Part shown: positions 33,405 through 45,278 of the stretch, piece after piece
Layout of the letters: the number at the start of each line of letters is the position of its first letter
How positions within the stretch are numbered: position 1 is the first letter of the stretch
Translations under genes and position numbers: made by a program
Source of the DNA: Diabrotica undecimpunctata
Taxonomy: Eukaryota; Arthropoda; Insecta; Coleoptera; Chrysomelidae
NCBI RefSeq assembly: GCF_040954645.1
Contig: NC_092809.1
Location: forward strand, 131,367,914 to 131,431,913
Direction: 5' to 3'
DNA length: 64,000 nt
The notes under the pieces: model-generated
Seen by the model: the letters and a program-made list of their open reading frames with translations, nothing else
Told to the model about the DNA's origin: nothing
Database searches by the model: none

Positions 33405-35087
33405 TTGTCAAACCGACAACAATAGAATTACCAGACACCTTCGTGACGGATCTGTCATAATTTTGTCGCTCAGAAATCAAGGACAGGAAGGAGTTTTCTC
33501 AGTAGGAAACGTGGCGTTGCTATTACTTTTTATCAGTTAAAAATAGTGTAGTGAAATAGTCTACAGTAAATATCAATTGTCAGGTCAGGTGCAATCTGCA
33601 AAAGTGACCACATATTGCTGGTGATTAAATATAACACCAAGCTTAGTAGGTATTAGCTTAGCGTATTAAGAACAACAGGAGGAATTTCTCTCAGATATAG
33701 AATAGGCAGTGAGGAACATGTACTACGAATTAATAAAAATAAGACAAAAACCAATGATTATCGATAAAGTAAACGACAGAAGGCAAACTCAAAACTATGT
33801 CAAACTTATGTGCTATCAATAAGTTTCGAATGATTTATGGTTATTGGATGACGTGTGTTCACCATGCAAATACGTTTTATCGAGATAATAGAATACTATT
33901 GCATTTGTTCTCTCTACGGAAGTATTTAATCGTTTTTAAATATTTAGTTCGCATAGGTCAAACCTTCATTTTTCCAACTAAACTTTGCTATTATTTTGCG
34001 TGCCCCGATACCCGAAGCCAATTCTGTTAAGAATACTTATAGACCAGTCAAGATATGAACAAAAATATCTTAAGCTGGTTGTAGTGCGTGAGATTTTTGT
34101 AAGCAAAAATAAAAAATGTCGCCAGAGGGTGATTTATAACTTGAAAAAGTTGTGGAATATTCCGCAAAAATCGAATCATTATTTTTATACTTTTGTCATG
34201 AATATTTCGAAAAGTATCATACTAACCTCTATATAATGAATATTTCGAAAAGTATCAGAGCTACGACGTAAATACATCCAGTAAAATTGCTCGGAATTAA
34301 ATTTTCAAATGAAGGTTGCTTGAGCAATTACTTACTTTTTCAAATTTGTACCAGCAAAATTCTGTTCCTTTTAGATTTACTATCATTCAACGAAGCAAAA
34401 ACAAATACACCGTAACGCTAACGCTTTAAGAACATCGAACTCTTTTGATAGAATTCGTCAACACCCTATTTAACGAATCCTTCTATTTATAGTCACGTTA
34501 CAGTGTATTATTATAATTGTTGATACTATCAATTACTTGTGGGTAGAGTTTTCAAAGGAAGTATTGTGGTAAGCGTATGTTTTGACTTTGACCACTAAAG
34601 CCCCAAAACCATATTTGTTACGCAATTTGCAGAAGTATCACCGGAAAAGGCGTAAATGAAGATATATATTTACTCTTGTAACGTTAATAGGAATTTAATT
34701 GAATCGAAAAATGTAAATCGAAAAAATATTCACCTACTAAGTGGCTTTTGTTCTCAGTAATAAAAATTTGTGGACGAGCAATTTCCGTAAAAAATAACTC
34801 GTAACATACATAGGTAATGAAGTTCAGAAACTGTTTTAATAGTCTTATCGATAAGATATGTATGAGCTATTTTAGTATAAAATAAGCCTTATTCATTATT
34901 CAGTCAGCATTTTCATAGCGTTTTCACACATAAATTTAGCATATATTTAAATAAACTGTTAAAAATATTTAACTATTGGGAGATATTAATTTCACACCAC
35001 ATTCAAATATTAAAATAGAAAGAGGTTCACTTGGATTCATAAGTTAGTATTTTCATAGGCGTGTGTCGGTGATTTTCATACGTTCTA
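33405..35087. other. No gene seen
   Basis: AT-rich. A 22-bp string (TGAATATTTCGAAAAGTATC) is repeated at about 34199 and 34237. Otherwise unremarkable. Confidence 0.4.
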
Positions 35088-35106
35088 ATGTTATGGCGAG
35101 CACGCC

Positions 35107-35144
<38 letters not shown>

Positions 35145-35373
35145 ATCTCAATATTCAGACTACTTAGAAGATGATAAACATCCACGCTGAGTATCTCGAG
35201 GTGTTTACGATATTATCAAGAACTATGAGAGGTTTTTAGGATAGTTTGTAATTCTTAAGTTAGTATAGTTTCATACCCTAAACTGTTAACATCTAAATAA
35301 ATTTGTGCATTTCATTCAGAGTTACGTTATTTAATTCTCCAACGAACACACATCATTTTATAGAGAATAAAAG
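35088..35373 (+). repeat. Putative 5' LTR of a Gypsy-type retrotransposon
   Basis: The stretch precedes a clear primer-binding site. It begins TGTTATGGCGAGCACGCCAC, contains a (TG)n run (35109-35142) and an AATAAA near the end (35366). With only one copy the LTR start is a guess. Confidence 0.4.
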
Positions 35374-35390
35374 TGGCGCAGTCAGTAGGA
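35374..35390 (+). promoter_or_regulatory. tRNA-Ser-type primer-binding site
   Basis: TGGCGCAGTCAGTAGGA matches the primer-binding string of the 17.6/297/gypsy-type insect LTR elements (TGGCGCAGTCGGTAGG), which pairs with the 3' end of tRNA-Ser, with one difference. It implies a plus-strand element, but no gag or pol follows. Confidence 0.75.
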
Positions 35391-36080
35391 TTTCCAATTA
35401 GAAAAAGTAAAGCCTTTTTTTAATCGATTTTTATCGTTAATTGGAAAATTGGAGAATTAGTGACTTAGTATTTGAGTTCCGAGTGTAAGGCCACGAGGAA
35501 GGAAAACTGAATGAACCCGTAAGCAACTTCGAAGAATTCCAAGTGTAAGGCCACTTGTTGTGTAAAGCCACAAAGTAATTCGGAAGTTCTGGGGAGGCGC
35601 AACTAGCAACTTCGTGAAATCTTCTCAACCAGCTTTAGTGAAAAGCCACTCGACCCTGGAAACGGTGAAGCATTTCCACAGAAGAAGCTACCATTCCTAC
35701 TACAAACAGTTTAGAATTTCGACCAATTCCAGTGTAAACCCAGTTGATCCAGAAGGTACAACGTTTTCCACCCGTTCTCTACCCGTTCCAGTGTAAATCC
35801 ACTTGATCTGAGACGCTGCAACGTTTTCGACCAGTTCCGGTGTAAAGCCACGTTCTCACGGAAGTACTTGAGGTTAGTCGAATTATATTAATTTTTTATT
35901 TGTTTTCATTTTTTTTATTTACTCTGTTTCGCACTTCAATATATTGATTCCATTCTATTTTCTCGTTTTTGATTTACTCGTCCAGAGGTAGAAGGATCTT
36001 AGTTCGGCGTTTTTCCAGACGAGCTAGGTAAAGGAAATATCATTAAAGAAGCTTGTGGCTTTCTGTAAGGCTACAAGTCT
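35391..36080 (+). repeat. LTR-element leader with repeated GTGTAAAGCCAC motif
   Basis: Copies of the motif are at 35483, 35543, 35560, 35638 (decayed), 35731, 35790 and 35839, with a weak one near 36063. The last three full ones are spaced about 50-60 bp apart and embedded in longer similarity (AACGTTTTC...CAGTTCC...AGTGTAA). This is non-coding leader, possibly structured or packaging sequence. Confidence 0.6.
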
Positions 36081-37369
36081 ATTAAGGAATTACTTACTTA
36101 AGGGGACTTTTCTAAATTTTCAAAAAATCGATTTTTGTTTTTTTACGTAAAAACATTCCTTAGTATCATAGAAATATTGTCCTAAAATTTTATTAATAAA
36201 TTCGAAATAGAAACGAAGTTATAGCTGTGTTTATAACGGTACGCACCTGAGCTAAAACTAGTTTTTATACAACACCTCGCGCCCCTCTTCACCTGCGCAC
36301 CTGCAACTCAACAATTGCTTTCTAAAACTTGTTTTACATTATTGAAATTTATCAAAAATTATTATTGCTTTGAATATCTGAAAAAAGGCCTGGATCTGGT
36401 GGTCATTTACAAGGCGACCGAAGCAAGGGCATTGAAATAAGCATAATATGAAAAGAAAATTCAAAAGTAATCAGTTTACTGCAGAAAACAATTCTGAATT
36501 ACTCAGTTCCTCGGCAAAATTAAATAAAAATGAAAATTGGAATAGAAATTGAAGAAATACCAACGAGTACCCCAATACCCCAAATACCAAGAATTGGTCG
36601 GAAAATATCGACGAAGCTCGTATTACTCAAGCCAATAGAAGGAGCGAGACATCAAAGGAGGGTAAAGTTATAAAAAAAGCTTTAACCGACCATTTACAGC
36701 TTTCACTGTGAGGGCACCCAATATGCACCAGGAATTGCTGATTAGAGGTAAAAAAATAAATATGGTTTTTTATTCCATAAAATTACGGCAAAAACAACGT
36801 TTTTCTCGAAATCACATTTTTCAAAACTAGGAGACGTTTTTCTCAAAATCTACTCGGTACATCAATCTCAGTAAACCATCTAAACTAATTTTTTTAGATA
36901 CTTCATATATATAACAATCCCACGTTTTAAGTACAGAGGTAAATTCACGCCCAAAACAGACGTTTTTCCAACTTTTTATAAAATCGTATAAAAAGGCTTT
37001 AAAAATATAAAAAAAAATTACTTTTTAAAGGTTTATTTATTAATTTTAAGTCTCTTTTGAAAGACGCCTTATGCAGTGGTGAAAAACAACTAAAAGTGTC
37101 AAAGAATTTTTTTTGTATATCTCAAATCTGTCGTAACAATGAATAGAAAAAATTAAGACAATAAATATAATAGTTCTTTAATATTTAAAAATCTTCTTTT
37201 TTTCCAATTTAGAAAGTGCTTTAGACAGTAGACTGTGCTTTGAGTCTGGGCCTCTGCCGAATCTAGTAGATAATAAGATGCTCGCAGTACCTGAGTCAGG
37301 GGAGTTTAATCTGGGGATCTTGTTAATAAAACCACTTCATCTAATTCATTGCAAGGAAACTGTTCATTA
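36081..37369. other. No assigned gene
   Basis: AT-rich with long A and T runs. A plus-strand stretch at 36440-36680 (KRKFKSNQFTAENNSELLSS) looks like the basic N-terminus of some TE protein, but I cannot name it. Confidence 0.3.
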
Positions 37370-37535
37370 AGGTATTACCTTAAGTTTATGCTATAATGCG
37401 GAGGTGCGTCGCCTTATTGAAAAAAATCATATCTGTGTACCTGTTATCATTTTCGATTATATCTGTCGAAATGGGCTCAACTGTGTCCTCTAATAATTCT
37501 AGATATACTTCTCCATTCAAATTAGTCGCTTATCT
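37370..37535 (-). pseudogene. Tc1/mariner-superfamily transposase fragment
   Basis: Minus-strand text LELLEDTVEPISTDIIENDN, then F-Q-stop-GDAPPHYSIN, the decayed form of FQQDGAPPHY that carries the second catalytic Asp. It resembles the DD41D group more than Tc1. About 50 codons remain. Confidence 0.55.
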
Positions 37536-38369
37536 TGATGAAGTTGATTAAAATTTCACTGTTCTTGCACACTTTCCATTTACAAAAAAATATAAAAATA
37601 ATTTCAACACATTCTGTGATAGAATAGACCACTTCGAAGGAATTAAAAAAAAAATTAATATCGCTGTGAAACGGTTCCTAATAAACAACAGTTCAAATAA
37701 CTAAACTTTTTCCAAAATTCTTTTAAAAACACTTTCAATAAAATGATACTTTCCACAAGAACAGAGTTAATACGAAGAGAAAAACCATGGATTTCTGAAT
37801 TCTCTAGTGAAATATCTTTCTAATGATGTGCCGCACATGGTCAATTCCATATTTAAAATTAAAGGTTTGTGGTATTGGAAGGGAGATGACAAATGACAGA
37901 TGTCTATATCATTAAAAGGTGACCTGTATGGAATAAACATCAACCTTTCAGCATTTTTACAGGATCTAATGGATATTGTCAAATATCCTGATGGACTCCT
38001 GAATGACCAACCCTGTATAGGTATGGATTAAAAAAAATATGGGAAAGATGAGAGTAGTCTAGAGAAAAGATTAATAAAAAAAGTCTAAACACAAGATTCT
38101 AATCTGTTGGATACACACATTTTGATAAAAAATTCAAATTTTCTTTCCAATACTCCTACTGTTATCGAAATCTAATTTTTAAATATCTAATTAACTTTTA
38201 GATAATAATTCTTATGTACAAAATTAGTGTCATCTGATTTTCCTACCTTGTTGCTAATTTTGCTATAATTTTTTAACGGCTTTACTTGTAAAAATTGTTT
38301 AAATTTTGAACATCTTCCTATGCTACCTTGCAGTAATGTATTTGTACTTACTATATACAAAGAAATTAT
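37536..38369. other. No feature seen
   Basis: AT-rich. A stretch ending CCAACCCTGTATAGG near 38020 could be a decayed element end. Confidence 0.35.
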
Positions 38370-38680
38370 TATAAACAAGCAAGAAGTGCAAGGAGACTTG
38401 AAAGTCTGAAGATTAGTGGGGATACCAAATTAAATGTTGAAATACTGTGGAGAGACAATGACAGGAAAACTAACAGCACTAAATAAAAAAATTAAAAACC
38501 ACAATAAAATGCCGGAAGAATGGGACAAGCCTACTACAACCTACCTACCAAAAAAAGACCTACTAATCCTATCAACCAAAAAAGGGGACAAAAAACAATC
38601 ATATAACAAACCATTTTGGTTACAAATCAAAACCACCAACAATGTTTTCCTACTGGAAGATTGGTTATTAATTTAAACTT
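38370..38680 (+). pseudogene. LINE pre-RT fragment
   Basis: MLKYCGETMTGKLTALNKKI and KNHNKMPEEW, then KKGDKKQSYNKPF, match the linker and start of RT (family form EMLKYGGE, IPxEWR, KKGDKKxPxNYRxI). The NYRxI motif itself is lost. Flanks are AT-rich. Confidence 0.55.
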
Positions 38681-41600
38681 AATATCACATTATGAAAGTT
38701 GATACTAAATTTCTGTTGTAAAGTAAGTATATTATTTATCAACATTTTCTTGCACTATCTACTATTTGTAAGATTAGGCAACAGTGGACAGCTGAAGAAT
38801 TACATGCAATGGAAGTTATAATACTAACCATATAAAATCACATAATATGTAGAATGAAAACAAAATGTCCATTTATTAAATTTTTACATGTTAGTAGACA
38901 TTATCTATTAAATAAACTGACATTTACAGAATTTAATAATTATTTTAATTACACCTTGTATGATAGTTAGAGAAAAAATTAATTGTTCAACAGCTGCAAA
39001 TAGAACATGCCCTCATGTGGATGGTTGAAAACTTGTTCTAGAAAAATTTTATGTGTATGTGCACATTTATAACCTTAGGATTATCAAAGAGATATTACCA
39101 AAGAAGAGGCAAGAAGACTAATGTTTTCCACAATTAGTTCAAAAATAATGAGAGTTATAAACTTATTAGGATATATTAAAATTTTTTCTATATACATAAT
39201 ATACTAATTTATACATATGAAGTACAGCAATTAATTTCATTACCTGGACCTAATTAGCTTTATTAACCCATTAGTGCATTGTCAAACATCAAGAAATTCA
39301 TTATAAAAAATTGATAGTTAAGATCACAATGACACATATCAGCCAAATCAAAACCAATCAAGCAGAATTTGGGATGTTATTTAAATAAATCAATAATTAC
39401 ATTAATATTAATAAATATCTCAAATGGATGAATAAAATGAAGCAACAAGAGATAATTAATGTAAAAAAAATTCTCGATTTGGAAATGCATTATAGTTTTT
39501 ATGGCAGATTACAACAGTCTTTCTACAGGACTATTCAAAGCAGGAAAATTATCCTAGTACATAAATATTCATACAATTTTCTCCATACAATTTCTTATAC
39601 TAATATGTAAGTGTTTTTATATTATTACATATAAAATGCCTCCTGCAACTGATTCACCAGTCAACATCAGAGCGAAGCTGGTCAATTTGAAACACACTTT
39701 GCTTTTTATATAACTGACTATTAATTAGGTCTTTACCATACTATTCAAAAAAAATTATTTCTTATATACACATTTGTTTACATATACCATCTATTTTATC
39801 CTTTAGTTTCTTGATGGCCTGAAGATGCTGTAAAAGTTTGTAAACAGTGAAACTGGTCGTCTAATCTTTATTTTAATAAAAACCTATTACAAGTTATGAG
39901 TACAAGGTCTTTTTTTCTCTAAAATTCATAAATAAGTGCTCACACCAGCAATCCTTTCATAATTTATTTTGTGCTATTATATTTTTAAATTAGCAAACTA
40001 TAATAAGTAAATCAAGGTGAGATTTTAATAACATGGTAAATATGCGAAATGTACTACAATGAGAAGCAAATAAAGCTGACACTCTAAATAATATATCCAA
40101 TACATTGAAACATGAAACTTTAACATTGGCAGGAGATAAACATAACCCCTTTCATAAATAGCTTCTTCAAGAAATCAGCAGAAAAATTGTTTGACAATGT
40201 TTGACAAAACAATGTTTTGAATGGTGAAAGTAAAAAATTCATACTAACCATTAATACTTTAGACAGTATAGTAGTCCAATAAATAGAATAGAACAGAAAA
40301 GATCATACATTAACTTTTATGCATTTTTTGTGACTAAAAACAAAAAAAAATTGTTTAACTATTTTTTAAAATCATTTTACTTTATGCTTAAGTATATTAA
40401 ATTTTACCATCTAAAAGCGGTAATTTGTATTGAAATTACAAGAAAAGTCAAATATATATTATCTGATGAGTATAAGTAAAATTAGAAGAACAAGAAACAA
40501 TTAGAGACTTCCCAAAAATGCAACATTGTAGCAATTTAGAAGACAACACAATATGCTATTAAGTAAAGTTCCTTCACCCTTCACCTAATGTAGAATAAAC
40601 TTAAGAAAGTTATGAGCAATTTGAGAGAGAAAGTAATTTCATTTAAGATGTTATGTTTAAGAGATAATTTGCAAATTCTTTAAGACTAGATAATTACTAG
40701 ATGTTGTAAATTGCGGATTTCAAAATGATCTGAACTCTGAAGACTATGTAAAGTTGCAGTCATTTTTGTAGTATGTATTTAATTTTTACTTCTAAAATAA
40801 TACACAGTTAATAAGTAGATGTTAGACACAAAAAAAACTAACAATTCTTGACAATTTCTCAACAATGACTACAAACTACAAAACAAATGGAGAAATACAT
40901 CAGTAAAAACATCAATGATTTTTATATTTTAATTTTTTTGAGATACTTTCTTAAATAATAAAAAATAGAGATGTTATGTATATGTGGAAAAGCTAGAAAT
41001 TTAAGAGTAAGTAAAAGTTAATAGACAAGTTCTAAATAAGAGAACAATTCACATAGAAATCGTACATTTAATTGAAACCATTAAATTTTATTCCTTGGAA
41101 GCGTGCCAAAATACTAAATTTAACAAAAATTGAATGAGAGGATCTAGATTTTATTGTAATCAACAGCTGTTAAAGCAAATTAAGCAGGGGAAGGAAATTA
41201 AGAATATACATAATGTCAATCTCATTAATGCCAGTTATAGTAAAAGCTTCAGCAACAACAGCATCAAAAAGTTATACAAACAAAGATTTATCTAACCCAA
41301 CTTTCTTCTGCCTTCTTACTCCTATTAATAAAAATTAGTGACATATTATAAGAAGAAAAACTAGAAAGAAGGGTAGAAGAAGAAATAAATAGAGCAGTTC
41401 TAAATAAGATAACAATACACAAAGAAATAAAACAGTTTAGTGAAAATATTAAATTTATTTCCTTGGAAACTTGCCAAAATGTTTAAGTGAACAAGAATGA
41501 AAAGAAAAGATATATAGAAATGGTCTAGACTTTATTGTAATAAACTGGTTTCAAAACTAATTATGCAAGAGAATGGTAACACCTCAATAATGCCACTGAT

Positions 41601-42536
41601 AGCAAATGCTACAGAAACAACATAAAAAAAATTATGAGGATAACTTGAAATAAAAGTGGCTCCCAAAGGAAGAATAAGACTATTAAAAGATGAATAAACT
41701 GACAATAAATAAAACACTAAAAAGTTTGGTAATATCTTATACTAGAGAAACAACAATACTGTCACAGTTCTTAAAACATTAGAGCAGTAATAAAAACAAA
41801 TGAATGAAAATAAGTTTGGGCATTAAAAAATGACAAGAATATAACAAAATACTGAGAAAGCCCATTATAGAGGGATATAGCTAGGTATTATTAGTGCTAT
41901 ATAAGGTAGATAACTTTTAAGATACATTGATGAAATTGTAAAAAGATAAAGAACAGGAGAGAGCAAATCAAAGACAATATCAAGCAATTAAAAATAAACT
42001 AGGAGCTTAACAGAAAAGACCTAGAAATAACCTAATAATCTAGCAAAAACTTCAATATTTGAGAAATATCAGGTAATCAGGGCAAATGTATCTTTTAAAA
42101 TTAGATAACTTGAGTTCTAGCACATTATTAGAACAATTAGAATAACCATAAAACCAAAAGATAAAACTAATGTGTTGGGATGTTAGTTTGTATTATTTTA
42201 CTTATTAAACATGTGTAAATAATTCTAAAAAGCATGCGTTTGTTGTTACAACTTTCGAAACATTTACTTAACCAAATTTTGCTTTCTGTTTCAAATTTTT
42301 ATCGACGGGTAAGAGTAAAAGTTGAGCTATAATGAACTGAAAAAACAAAATGTTTCTGACTTGTTGTGTAACGGCAACAACAAAGAAACCTCTTAAAAAA
42401 CTGTAACGATTTTAACTTTCTTTATTTAGTTTTAATCCACGGGGTATTAATTGATGTTTTTGGGGTTAACTGTCAGTTCATGTAATTGTTTTGATTATTT
42501 AAATAAAATACGTTAAATAGTTGTTCAAACACTTAC
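38681..42536. other. Gene-free AT-rich DNA with divergent duplications
   Basis: No coding homology is seen over 3.9 kb. A block at 41029-41290 is repeated in direct orientation at 41393-41640. A shorter block at 39470-39580 recurs at 43676-43790, beyond the host exon. If the exon at 42537-42773 is real, this is the start of its first intron. Confidence 0.5.
41029..41640. repeat. Divergent direct duplication of about 250 bp
   Basis: Copy 1 (41029-41290) and copy 2 (41393-41640) share, in the same order, AGTTCTAAATAAGA, TTATTCCTTGGAA/TTATTTCCTTGGAA, TGCCAAAAT, CTAGA(T/C)TTTATTGTAAT and AATGCCA(G/C)T. Other parts have drifted. Confidence 0.65.
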
Positions 42537-42773
42537 TTCTAAGTCTTCGTAGCTACGGAACTGGAGAATAGAGAATCCTTCGACGATATCCTCTTCGCAG
42601 AGGGGTTCTTTGGATTTTTTTCTTCGATTGGGGGGCCTCGGGGGCTTCGCCTGAATGACATCTTCGTCGCCGCTGTCTCCATCGAGATGGTCAGCTTTGT
42701 TGATCTCACGTTGTGCCTGCATACGCTGGGCGCGTTTTCTCCGCCTATTTCTCTGTTTCACTTCGACATCCAT
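42537..42773 (-). CDS. tay: First coding exon of an AUTS2 / tay bridge-like gene (79 codons)
   Basis: The ATG (42773-42771) has an in-frame TAA two codons upstream, so the start is fixed. A basic N-terminus (QRNRRRKRAQRMQAQ, residues 7-21) is followed by an acidic patch (DGDSGDEDV) and a Pro/Lys/Arg stretch (KPPRPPNRRKKSKEP). It ends EEDIVEGFSILQFRSYEDLE, close to the N-terminal segment of human AUTS2/FBRSL1 (EEDIIDGF, then a Phe and a final LE). The exon ends exactly there at 42537 with a strong donor, GTAAGTG, on the minus strand. Vertebrate AUTS2 is a nuclear protein tied to PRC1-type chromatin regulation and neural development; the Drosophila relative is tay bridge. No later exon was found to the left. 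Coding base composition is clearly richer in G and C than the surroundings. Orthology is by short motif, so the symbol is provisional. Confidence 0.75.
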
Positions 42774-43060
42774 GGCTTAGACATTACAGCCGCCTGTAGG
42801 GTGGCCCTCCGCCGACATAGCTTACACATTTACCACAGGCTATTCGACCTATGGCGGATTTTTCACTGTGTTCACGTAGGTTTCCATTAACCTGCGGGTT
42901 TTCTGAACATTGTACACAGTCACACACACGCACCATACACTTAAAATCACACACAGTTTTCCACACACCGAAAAAAACAATATTTACAACAGAACAGCAC
43001 CAGTCAGTCAATAACCATGTAAAATGTCGCGGCTCTCTCGCGCCGTCTGGTAGAGGATAT
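42774..43060 (-). promoter_or_regulatory. 5' UTR and probable promoter of the AUTS2-like gene
   Basis: A GC- and CpG-richer island in AT-rich DNA, upstream of the start codon. It contains CACA-repeat-like text (42915-42960) and, on the minus strand, TTGACTGACTGGTGCTG near 43000. It has at least one upstream ATG: a 25-codon frame starting about 42836 overlaps the main start and stops just after it. No TATA box was recognised; the transcription start is not determined. Confidence 0.5.
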
Positions 43061-44329
43061 GCGAACCTCCATTATGAGTGCAGCGCTGCCAACGTAGAAG
43101 GACAAACACCCCAAATTTCGCCAAATTTATGAATAGAAAGGACGTCTGCAACTGCATTCGACCAACCGTATTGGATTTGATTTGAAATTCGAACAATGGG
43201 GCATTGCCGATGGTTAACGGGGTTGTATGTTCCCCTATCGAGGTCGGGACGACTGTTAGGTAATTTTCTATGAAAAAGCCGCTGGGAATAAAACCCAAAT
43301 AAGACCAAAAAAATAAATACAAAGCCAAAATAAAAAAAATTGACATTTTTTTCAACATTATTTATGTGCACAATTTTCAATTTGTCAAAATAAATTTATA
43401 AAACTAAAATTTACTACTTTAAAATTTTTAAAATGCTAAAAACCAAGGTAAAATAGGTGATAATTTTCATAAATAATTAATTCATTATATACCAAGTCAT
43501 TTAAGTAAATATAAACATGAGGATATATTTATTTGAAAAAAATATATTTTGATCTAAGTTATTTAAGGATTATAAACAATAAAATTGTCAATGCTGTTGG
43601 GTCCATTTATTTTTATATTTCTTCTTCTCTCTTGTCGTTAGATTCATTTCATTCTTCTACCTATATCCTAAATTTAAGGTATACTTGATTTGGAAATGCA
43701 TGATAGTGCATTAAATTACAATGGTCTATATACAGGACTATCCAAGGCAGAAAAAAATTAAAATATCGATAACTTCTTATCTTAATTTTGTATGTAATAT
43801 GACAATCCCGTTGAACTTCGAATATAATAAAATGTAAAATGCAAATGAGCATCCCTTAAGAGTTTATAAGCTGGAATTACTATAAAAAAAGTGTGAAAAA
43901 GCACATTTATTTATTACATAAGTATCTAAATAATGATTGTTGTATTCGGAATAGATATAATCACCGTCATCATCATTATATTGGTCATTTCCCAAAGAAA
44001 TTATAATTGGTTCTTCTTCTTTCTTCACATTTGGCTTACATATCAATGTATTTGCCAGCACATTTCTTAGTATTGCATTTGACCTTGCTCATGGAAATAT
44101 GTAATACTGTTTGTAACGAATATAATCGTGTTGGTAACGATGTTAACAAAAAACAGATAGCACAACAAAGGAGTTTAAACTTTTCTCTCTCCGAAGTAAC
44201 GGAGGAGCATTATACAGCCCGAAAAGTTACCTCGGCTTGTAAGAACCCCGGATAGGTAAAGTTTTGGGTTAGTTTCTTTATAAACATGTTTTATTTATAT
44301 ATTGATCTCATTTATATTGAAACATTTCT
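43061..44329. other. Intergenic; no firm gene
   Basis: 43676-43790 repeats the block at 39470-39580. At 44120-44245 a plus-strand stretch ends HYTARKVTSACKN, faintly like the N-terminal exon of the gene family at 55419; too weak to call. Confidence 0.4.
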
Positions 44330-44570
44330 TTAAAACAAATATGTTGTAATATAACTTTGATGTTAGAAGTCTCAGCCGCTTCTACAGCTTGTAGCTCATT
44401 ATGTATATCCCATGAATTGCGTTTATTTATCGGGCAATGAAGAAAAATGTGATCTATATCTTTTTTCTGTCTTCACTCGCAGTAAGGATGTGTTTTGATT
44501 CGAAGTAAATGAATTCCAAATATACCACGTCTTGTTCGCATTCTTATTATATTCGTTAAGTGCCTTGTAT
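44330..44570 (-). pseudogene. LINE C-terminal fragment
   Basis: Minus-strand text GIHLLRIKTHPYCEC, KKDIDHIFLHCPINK and NELQAVEAAET is the Cys-His tail common to Jockey-type LINE ORF2 proteins (form CxCG...HIxxxCP). Confidence 0.6.
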
Positions 44571-44639
44571 CAATAAACTTACCTTTTTCAACTCCCTTCT
44601 GAATGCTGTTCTCATATTGTTAATTTTCTTTTATAGAAT

Positions 44640-45270
44640 AGGGATTTACAATACCGTAGACACAATAGAATCCAAACAACTTTTAAGGTACAGGCATGTA
44701 ATGCGAATAAAAGACGAACGATGGTCAAAATAGGCCTTAAACTATGTTCCATAGAATAGAAGACTTTCTCTTCTTTCCAAAAAGAGGAATACCAGCATTA
44801 AAATGGAGGGACGTAATCAGAGGTATAATGAGAGATAGAGTCATAAATGAGGAGGAATGGACTGACAGAAAAAGGTTGAGATCGAAATGCGGCAGAGGCT
44901 GTAGGACCCCCGTAGAACAAATCAAGTGTATGCTCAGTATATGCTCATCAGCAAAAATAACATTGGAGACGCTAAAATACTTATCACTTTTATACACCAG
45001 TCTACCGAGTAAAATAGTTAATCTATATTGGAGCAATAGTAAACGAACAATGGGATCACTCACAGGAGATAAAAGTAGAATAGAAGGCTAGGAGTGCATT
45101 CAACAACATGGCCAAACTCTTTAAAAGTCAGAAATAGCTTTTGTGAATGCCAAAAGAATGTTATGGCTTCATCTGAATTATATTTTCAAGGATATGGTGC
45201 CATACTCTACTGTGCTCTACAATCACAGTTAGGCTAGAGAGAGTCTGTAAAAAATCAGAAAACCTCCAAA
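44640..45270 (+). pseudogene. LINE C-terminal fragments (rearranged)
   Basis: Three blocks are recognisable: LLRYRHVMRIKDERW (about 44680); RGIPALKWRDVIRG to EEEWTDRKRLR (about 44780-44890), the end of a LINE protein; and the upstream connection YLGAIVNEQWDHSQEIKV with RSAFNNMAKLFKS (about 45020-45130). The order differs from an intact element, so there are two overlapping insertions or a rearrangement. Confidence 0.65.
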
Positions 45271-45278
45271 ATATCATT

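Noticed and set aside
35391..35860. Regularly spaced short repeats that could suggest a CRISPR array
   Set aside because: The units are degenerate, unevenly spaced, lie after an LTR primer site and the genome is eukaryotic; an LTR-element leader explains them better.
36096..36110. TTAAGGGG considered as a piggyBac end
   Set aside because: No inverted partner with TTAA was found within several kb and the interior encodes nothing piggyBac-like.
43008..43380. Minus-strand frames of 100-116 codons upstream of the AUTS2-like exon
   Set aside because: They lie in promoter-side DNA in two competing frames and resemble no protein.
44120..44245. Possible N-terminal exon of a second DUF7869-like gene (HYTARKVTSACKN)
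   Set aside because: Only about a dozen residues resemble the family and no downstream core was found.
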